From positions 248,001-312,000 of the forward strand of contig NZ_CP066265.1 in the NCBI RefSeq assembly GCF_023278085.1: 64,000 nt of DNA, given 5' to 3'. Under the pieces are notes generated by a model. That model ran no database searches. It saw only the letters and a list, made by a program, of their open reading frames with translations, and was not told where the DNA came from. Numbering within the stretch: the first letter of the stretch is position 1; the number at the start of each line of letters is the position of its first letter. Source of the stretch: Pseudomonas syringae. Lineage in GTDB: Bacteria; Pseudomonadota; Gammaproteobacteria; Pseudomonadales; Pseudomonadaceae. A program made the translations under genes and the position numbers. Shown here one piece after another: positions 57,586 to 64,000 of the stretch.

Positions 57586-58854
57586 ATGTCAGATCTGAAA
57601 ACTGCCGCGCTCGAATACCATGCCAATCCTCGTCCGGGGAAGCTGAGCGTCGAACTCACCAAGCCGACCGCAACCGCTCGTGACCTGGCTCTGGCCTACA
57701 GCCCTGGCGTTGCTGAACCCGTGCGTGAAATCGCCCGTGACCCTGAGCTGGCTTACAAGTACACCGGCAAAGGCAATCTGGTAGCAGTTATTTCCGATGG
57801 CACCGCAATTCTGGGCCTCGGCGATCTGGGCCCATTGGCTTCCAAGCCCGTCATGGAAGGTAAAGGGGTTCTGTTCAAGCGTTTCGCCGGTATCGACGTT
57901 TTCGATATCGAAGTCGATTCCGAGAGCCCGCAGGCTTTCATCGACACCGTCAAGCGTATCTCCATCACCTTCGGTGGCATCAACCTGGAAGACATCAAGG
58001 CGCCTGAGTGCTTTGAAATCGAGAAAGCGCTGATCGAACAGTGCGATATCCCGGTTTTCCACGATGACCAGCACGGCACCGCTATCGTGACCGCAGCCGG
58101 CATGATCAACGCGCTGGAAATCGTCGGCAAAAGCCTCGACACCGCGAAAATTGTCTGCCTGGGCGCTGGCGCTGCTGCCATCTCGTGCATGAAGCTTTTG
58201 GTGAGCATGGGCGCGAAGATCGAAAACATCTTCATGGTCGACCGTACCGGTGTCATTCACTCCGGCCGTACCGATCTGAACCAGTACAAGGCGGTGTTCG
58301 CGCACGCCACCGAAAAGCGCTCGCTGACCGACGCGCTGGACGGTGCCGATGTGTTTGTCGGCCTGTCCGGTCCGAACCTGTTGAGCGCTGAAAACCTCAA
58401 GCTGATGGCCAAGGACCCGATCGTGTTCGCTTGCTCGAACCCTGATCCGGAAATTTCCCCGGAACTGGCTCATGCCACCCGTAGCGATGTGATCATGGCA
58501 ACTGGCCGTTCGGACTACCCGAACCAGGTCAACAACGTGCTGGGCTTCCCGTTCATCTTCCGTGGTGCTCTGGACGTTCGCGCCAAGCGCATCAACGAAG
58601 AAATGAAAATCGCTGCGGCCAACGCCCTGCGTGAACTGGCCAAGCTGCCGGTGCCTCAGGAAGTCTGCGACGCCTACGGCGGCATCAAACTGGAATTCGG
58701 TCGTGAGTACATCATCCCGAAACCAATGGACACCCGCCTGCTGGGCCTGATCGCCGACGCGGTCGCCAAGGCTGCCATCGAAAGCGGCGTTGCCACCCTG
58801 CCGTATCCGAAGCACTACCCGCTGACCAGCGTGGACGACGTGTTCAACGGCTGA
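57586..58854 (+). CDS. maeB: NAD(P)-dependent malic enzyme, short form
   Basis: 422 aa. Decarboxylates malate to pyruvate. N-terminal malic domain: AYSPGVAEPVREIA, GNLVAVISDGTAILGLGDLG, LFKRFAGIDVFDIEVD; NAD-binding motif GAGAAAISCMKLLVSMG. It ends after the NAD domain and lacks the C-terminal phosphotransacetylase domain of long MaeB proteins. NADP versus NAD use cannot be told from sequence alone. Followed by a strong terminator. Confidence 0.92.
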   Translation: MSDLKTAALEYHANPRPGKLSVELTKPTATARDLALAYSPGVAEPVREIARDPELAYKYTGKGNLVAVISDGTAILGLGDLGPLASKPVMEGKGVLFKRFAGIDVFDIEVDSESPQAFIDTVKRISITFGGINLEDIKAPECFEIEKALIEQCDIPVFHDDQHGTAIVTAAGMINALEIVGKSLDTAKIVCLGAGAAAISCMKLLVSMGAKIENIFMVDRTGVIHSGRTDLNQYKAVFAHATEKRSLTDALDGADVFVGLSGPNLLSAENLKLMAKDPIVFACSNPDPEISPELAHATRSDVIMATGRSDYPNQVNNVLGFPFIFRGALDVRAKRINEEMKIAAANALRELAKLPVPQEVCDAYGGIKLEFGREYIIPKPMDTRLLGLIADAVAKAAIESGVATLPYPKHYPLTSVDDVFNG

Positions 58855-58867
58855 TCCATGAAGCAAT

Positions 58868-58900
58868 AAAAAACCCCTGCAGCGCTGCAGGGGTTTTTTT
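58868..58900 (+). terminator. Rho-independent terminator of maeB
   Basis: Perfect palindrome AAACCCCTGCAGC / GCTGCAGGGGTTT, 17 bp after the maeB stop, followed by a run of seven T. Confidence 0.93.
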
Positions 58901-58954
58901 ATGCCTGGCGTTTGGCTCGTCGCCGCACACCTCTCGCTCTAGCTCCGTCACTCA

Positions 58955-59470
58955 AGATCGGACGCGGAGCGTCCAGAACGGCATGCCGACGCAGAGCGTC
59001 GCACGATAGTTGAGATTCCACCTATCGTTCCTCACGCTCCAGCGTGGGAATGCCTTAGGTGACGCTCTGCGTCACAAATCTGCGCCGCGCCGTAGAGTCA
59101 GGATCGGAGGCAGAGCGTCCAGAACGGCATGCCGACGCGGAGCGTCGCACGATAGTTGAGATTCCACTATCGTTCCTCACGCTCCAGCGTGGGAACGCCT
59201 TGGGTGACGCTCTGCGTCACAAATCTGCGCCGCGCCGCGCCGCGCCGCGCCGCAGAGTCAGGGTCGGACGCGGAGCGTCCAGAACGGCATGCCGACGCAG
59301 AGCGTCGCACGATAGTTGAGATTCCACCTATCGTTCCTCACGCTCCAGCGCGGGAACGCCTTGGGTGACGCTCTGCGTCACAAATCTGCGCCGCGCCGCA
59401 GAGTCAGGATCGGACGCGGGGCGTCCAGAACTACATACCGACGCGGAGCATCGGCACGATAGGTTCAGTC
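58955..59470. repeat. Array of composite palindromic units with a variable GCGCC run
   Basis: Landmark TCTGCGCCGC occurs at 59079, 59224 and 59385 (steps 145 and 161). The extra length in the second step comes mainly from expansion of the GCGCC pentamer run at 59227-59252. Units carry the same four-hairpin layout as the 38.8-kb array with a GATTCCACC(TA)TCGTTCCTC centre. It fills the 655-bp gap between convergent maeB and ponA after the maeB terminator. Confidence 0.88.
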
Positions 59471-59509
59471 ACCACTGGCCTCTCCCACACTGCGTCACAC
59501 GTCTGTGTA

Positions 59510-61954
59510 TCAGAACAGATCTATAGGGGCGGACTCGTCTGCTGGCAGTGGGCTGCCGGGGGCGCTGCTGCCGCCCAGTTCGTTGACGCTAGGTGGCGTG
59601 TCTTCGCTCTTGAACAGTTCGAAGAATGCATTCGGCGTGCTTGGCGTGGCAGCGCGACCACTCAATGGGTCGACCCGCAGGCTGAGGATACCGTCTGGTT
59701 CTGCTTGCTGGTGCGGCGGCTTGTCCTTGAGCGCAGCGCTCATGTAGTCCATCCAGATCGGCAGCGAAACCGTACCGCCAAACTCATGACGTCCCAGGCT
59801 CTCGGGTTGGTCGAAGCCACTCCACACCGTCGTGACATAGTCCGCGTTGTAGCCGGAGAACCACGCATCCTTGGAGTCGTTGGTGGTACCGGTCTTGCCT
59901 GCGATGTCCGGGCGATTCATGGACAGCGCGCGACGACCCGTGCCGCGCTTGATCACGTCCTGCAGCATGCTGTTCAGAATGTACGTCGTGCGGCCATCCA
60001 CGATGCGCTCTGCAAAGGCAGGCGCTTGCGGTTCAGCCGGCGTGCCCGGTGCAGTGGTTGCCACGCTCGGAGCGTCGTGTACGGCAAAGGTCGACGTATT
60101 CGGCGCGGTCTTGACGTCGTTGGCCGGAACGCTTGGCGGGTTGGCGACGAACAGCGTCTGGCCGTCACGGTTCTCGATGGTCTGGATCAGATAAGGACTG
60201 ACCTTGTAGCCGCCGTTGGCAAAGGTCGCCCAGCCGGTCGCGATTTCCATCGGGGTCAGGGTTGCCGTACCGAGGGCCAGTGACAGGTTGCGCGGCAGAT
60301 CCTGTTTCGAGAAGCCGAAGCGAGTGATGTAATCGATGGTGCTGTCGATGCCCAGTGCCTGAAGCAGACGGATCGACACCAGGTTACGCGACTTGTACAG
60401 CGCTTCCCGCAGGCGGATCGGGCCGAGGAACGTGTTGGTGTCGTTTTTCGGACGCCATACCTTGTCCAGATATTCGTCGACGAACACGATAGGGGCGTCG
60501 TTCACCAGGCTTGAAGCGGTGTAGCCGTTATCGAGTGCGGCACTGTAGATGAACGGCTTGAAGCTGGAGCCCGGCTGACGCTTGGCCTGCATGGCCCGGT
60601 TGTAGTTGCTCTGCTCGAACGCGAAACCGCCCACCAGCGCCCGAATGGCGCCATTCTGCGGATCAAGCGACACCAGTGCGCTTTGCGCGACGGGAATTTG
60701 ACTGAATTTCAGCGAGCCATCGTCCTGACGCAGCAAGCGAACCAAATCGCCAACCTTTGCAACGTCGCCCGGCTGCTTGGGATTGGCGCCCAGGCTGTTG
60801 GTATTCAGATAAGGACGCGCCCACTTCATGGTGGCCCAGTCGACGGTTTCTTCCTTTTCGCCGTTGCGGGTCAGCACGCGCAACCCGGTCTTGTCGACCT
60901 GGGTGACGATGGCAGGCTCAAGGCCGTTGATCGTGCGTTGCTTGGTGAGTTCCTGTACCCAGTTGGCGCGGGTCATGCCAGCGAAGCGGCTTTCCGGCCC
61001 GCGATAGCCATGACGCTGGTCGTAATCGATCAGGCCCTGCTGGATAGCCTTGTTAGCGTGTTCCTGCAAGTCGCTCGGCACCGTGGTGGTGACGCGGAAG
61101 CCCTCTGTATAGGCCTCGCTGCCATAACGGCCGACCATTTCCGCACGCGCCATTTCAGCGATGTACGGCGCATTCACTTCCGGCGTAGGAACGTGGTAGC
61201 TGGCGTTGAGCGGCTCGTTCAGTGCGGCCTGGTAAGCGGTCTGGTCGATCTTGCCCAGGCGGAACATGCGTCCGAGGATCCAGTCGCGGCGTTCCTTGGC
61301 ACGGGTCGGGTTGGCCAGCGGGTTGAAACGTGACGGTGCCTTGGGCAGACCGGCAATCATGGCCATTTGCGCAAGGCTTACATCGCGAATCGATTTGCCA
61401 TAGTAGACTTGCGCCGCTGCCTCGATACCGTAGGCCCGGTTACCCAGATAAATCTTGTTCACGTACAGCTCGAGAATCTCGTCCTTGGTGAGTTGGCGCT
61501 CGATTTGCAAGGCAAGCAGGATCTCGGTGGTTTTACGTGAAAAGCTTCTTTCGCTGGTCAGGAAAAAGTTCTTCGCGACCTGCATGGTGATGGTACTGCC
61601 GCCCGATTGAATGTGACCGCTCTTGACCAATTGCGAGGCGGCGCGCATCAGGCTGCCTGGATCGACACCGTAGTGATTGGCGAAATTGTCATCTTCGGCT
61701 GATAGCAGTGCATTGATGAAGTTGGGCGGGATTTCGGCAAAGCGAATCGGCGTGCGGCGCATTTCGCCGAATTCGGCAATCAGCTTGCCGTCGCTGCTGA
61801 ACACGCGCAGGGGGATCTGCAGCTGGATGCTTCGCAGCGCCTCAACGGATGGCAGGGTCGGGCTCAGGTAGAGAAACGCGCCGCTCAGGCCGAGTAACAG
61901 CGAGCAGAAGACCGCGACGAGGGACCACCACAAAAACTTCAGCAGGCGTATCAA
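59510..61954 (-). CDS. ponA: Penicillin-binding protein 1A
   Basis: 814 aa bifunctional class A PBP. N-terminal anchor at about residues 9-30. GT51 domain with EDDNF at 87-91 and GGSTITMQVAKNFFL. Transpeptidase motifs: SxxK at S463-K466 (GSSFKPF), SRN at 522-524 and KTGT at 687-690. An OB-like insert lies between the two domains. Divergent from pilM, the standard pseudomonad arrangement. Confidence 0.97.
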   Translation of the reverse strand: MIRLLKFLWWSLVAVFCSLLLGLSGAFLYLSPTLPSVEALRSIQLQIPLRVFSSDGKLIAEFGEMRRTPIRFAEIPPNFINALLSAEDDNFANHYGVDPGSLMRAASQLVKSGHIQSGGSTITMQVAKNFFLTSERSFSRKTTEILLALQIERQLTKDEILELYVNKIYLGNRAYGIEAAAQVYYGKSIRDVSLAQMAMIAGLPKAPSRFNPLANPTRAKERRDWILGRMFRLGKIDQTAYQAALNEPLNASYHVPTPEVNAPYIAEMARAEMVGRYGSEAYTEGFRVTTTVPSDLQEHANKAIQQGLIDYDQRHGYRGPESRFAGMTRANWVQELTKQRTINGLEPAIVTQVDKTGLRVLTRNGEKEETVDWATMKWARPYLNTNSLGANPKQPGDVAKVGDLVRLLRQDDGSLKFSQIPVAQSALVSLDPQNGAIRALVGGFAFEQSNYNRAMQAKRQPGSSFKPFIYSAALDNGYTASSLVNDAPIVFVDEYLDKVWRPKNDTNTFLGPIRLREALYKSRNLVSIRLLQALGIDSTIDYITRFGFSKQDLPRNLSLALGTATLTPMEIATGWATFANGGYKVSPYLIQTIENRDGQTLFVANPPSVPANDVKTAPNTSTFAVHDAPSVATTAPGTPAEPQAPAFAERIVDGRTTYILNSMLQDVIKRGTGRRALSMNRPDIAGKTGTTNDSKDAWFSGYNADYVTTVWSGFDQPESLGRHEFGGTVSLPIWMDYMSAALKDKPPHQQAEPDGILSLRVDPLSGRAATPSTPNAFFELFKSEDTPPSVNELGGSSAPGSPLPADESAPIDLF

Positions 61955-62133
61955 GGCTTTTGGATTTCCAGAAAAAATAATGGGTTAAGCGCAGGCATTT
62001 ACAAATGAACATGCCTTGAAGCTTTGTTAAACGAAAAAAACGCTGGGCATTATAAGCATTTTTCGTCCCCAAGCGTGATTTGCGCTACTGTCAAGACTGT
62101 CGGCAGTGGCGTTGACCCGAAATAACTCCGTAA

Positions 62134-63224
<1,091 letters not shown>

Positions 63225-63225
<1 letters not shown>

Positions 63226-63800
63226 TGGCGCGGATCAACTTATTACCGTGGCGTGAAGAGCTTCGCGAAGAACGCAAAAAGCGCTTTCTGACGGCGTTGG
63301 TCGGCGTGCTGGTGGTGTCGGTCAGCATCCTGTTTCTGATCGACCGCTACGTCAGCAACGCCATCGAGCATCAGATGGCGCGTAACGCGTTTCTGCAGAC
63401 CCAGATCGCCCAGCTGGATATCCGCATCAAGGAGATCAGCGATCTGAAGGCGCGCCGCAAGCAATTGCTGGAGCGCATGAAGATCATCCAGGACCTGCAA
63501 GGCAACCGGCCAGTCACGGGTCGGGTGTTCGATCAATTGGCGCGCACCCTGCCGGACGGCGTCTATTACTCGCAGGTCAAAATGACCAACAAGCTGATTG
63601 CCATCAATGGTGCTGCCGAATCCAACAACCGGGTTTCTGACCTGATGCGCAACCTTGAAGCCTCGGACTGGCTGGAAGCGCCCAGCCTGACCGAGGTCAA
63701 GGCCACCACTGCCGGTGCCGTGGATCAGGCCAACGTGTTTCAGTTGACCGTGCGTCAGACCCAACCTCCGGTTGTCGCTGCCGAAGGAGCCAAGCCATGA
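63225..63800 (+). CDS. pilN: Type IV pilus assembly protein PilN
   Basis: 191 aa. The conserved N-terminal INLLPWREELREERKKRF binds PilM; a single helix (FLTALVGVLVVSVSILFLIDRYV) and a periplasmic coiled-coil plus ferredoxin-like domain follow. Start chosen at 63225, sharing a base with the pilM stop (TGATG). Confidence 0.96.
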
Positions 63801-64000
63801 ACATGTCCGAATGGCTGGACGGGCTTCGCAAGATCGATGTGAGCGAACTGGATCTGAACAACCTCGGCTCATGGCCGGCGGCGGTCAAGGCGATTGCCGG
63901 GCTGCTGGTGGCGATACTGATTTTTGCGCTGGGCTACTTTTTCTTCATTCAGGACCTGGAGACCCAGCTCGACAGTGCGCAGGCTGGCGAAATGACGCTC
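63797..64000 (+). CDS. pilO: Type IV pilus assembly protein PilO (partial)
   Basis: Only the first 68 codons lie in the window. MNMSEWLDGLRKIDVSELDLNNLG and the helix AIAGLLVAILIFALGYFFFI match PilO N-termini. It overlaps pilN by four bases (ATGA). PilN and PilO form the periplasmic heterodimer linking PilM to PilP/PilQ. Confidence 0.93.
   Translation, partial: MNMSEWLDGLRKIDVSELDLNNLGSWPAAVKAIAGLLVAILIFALGYFFFIQDLETQLDSAQAGEMTL

Noticed and set aside
57589..58866. 425-aa open frame opposite maeB
   Set aside because: Antisense shadow of the malic enzyme gene.

Overview
The window is a chromosomal segment from a Pseudomonas, most likely the P. syringae group. The support is gene order and content: mutM / fdx1 / coaD / TetR / rhodanese / rsmD / two M16 peptidases / ftsYEX / rpoH / mtgA / thiSG / trmB in the order familiar from pseudomonads, high GC, and two families of Pseudomonas-type intergenic palindromic repeats. 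Species assignment is inference; no rRNA or tRNA gene was seen. Nearly all genes are core or metabolic. I saw no prophage, insertion sequence, CRISPR array or toxin-antitoxin pair.

Region by region. 1-3793 (minus): a coupled pair of TldD/PmbA-like proteins followed by a partial DHA2 multidrug exporter (mdtD-like). 3898-8005: threonine aldolase, a lone TraX-like membrane protein, rlmI and a PfpI/DJ-1 deglycase. 8155-17798: HDOD protein, mutM, a small exported protein, ferredoxin, coaD, TetR regulator, rhodanese, YheT hydrolase, rsmD and the two M16 peptidases. 18055-25676: ftsY-ftsE-ftsX, rpoH behind a recognisable sigma-E/AlgU promoter, mtgA, a DUF423 protein, thiS-thiG-trmB. 25738-34822: a secreted HAD phosphatase resembling phosphorylcholine phosphatase, folA, a DUF2868/DUF3482-GTPase pair, and betI-betB-betA with a clear BetI-type operator. 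35157-38785: a FecI/FecR sigma/anti-sigma pair with a PepSY membrane protein but no TonB-dependent receptor beside it, then a glutathione transferase. 39462-41598: retropepsin-like protease, acyltransferase, DUF2780 protein. 41891-50752 (minus): glyA-soxBDAG-purU-fdhA, the sarcosine and one-carbon module. 51499-63800: SPOR protein, argS, priA, rpmE, a secreted nuclease, maeB, ponA (PBP1A) and the start of pilMNO.

How it works together. Three separated loci form most of a choline-to-glycine/serine route: phosphocholine to choline (pchP-like), choline to betaine (betBA), and sarcosine to glycine, then serine, with formaldehyde and formyl-THF disposal (soxBDAG, glyA, purU, fdhA). The betaine and dimethylglycine demethylases are not in the window. 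The other theme is envelope biology: FtsEX, MtgA, PBP1A, the SPOR protein and PilMNO.

The most unusual structure is a family of composite palindromic repeats in nine intergenic sites. In three places it is amplified into tandem arrays (139-bp period at 38.8-39.4 kb, 116-118 bp at 50.9-51.5 kb, about 145-161 bp at 58.95-59.47 kb). Each unit is itself a large imperfect dyad built from four small hairpins sharing an ACGC-NNN-GCGT core. A second, unrelated REPIN family occurs as two near-identical 90-bp copies after rpoH.
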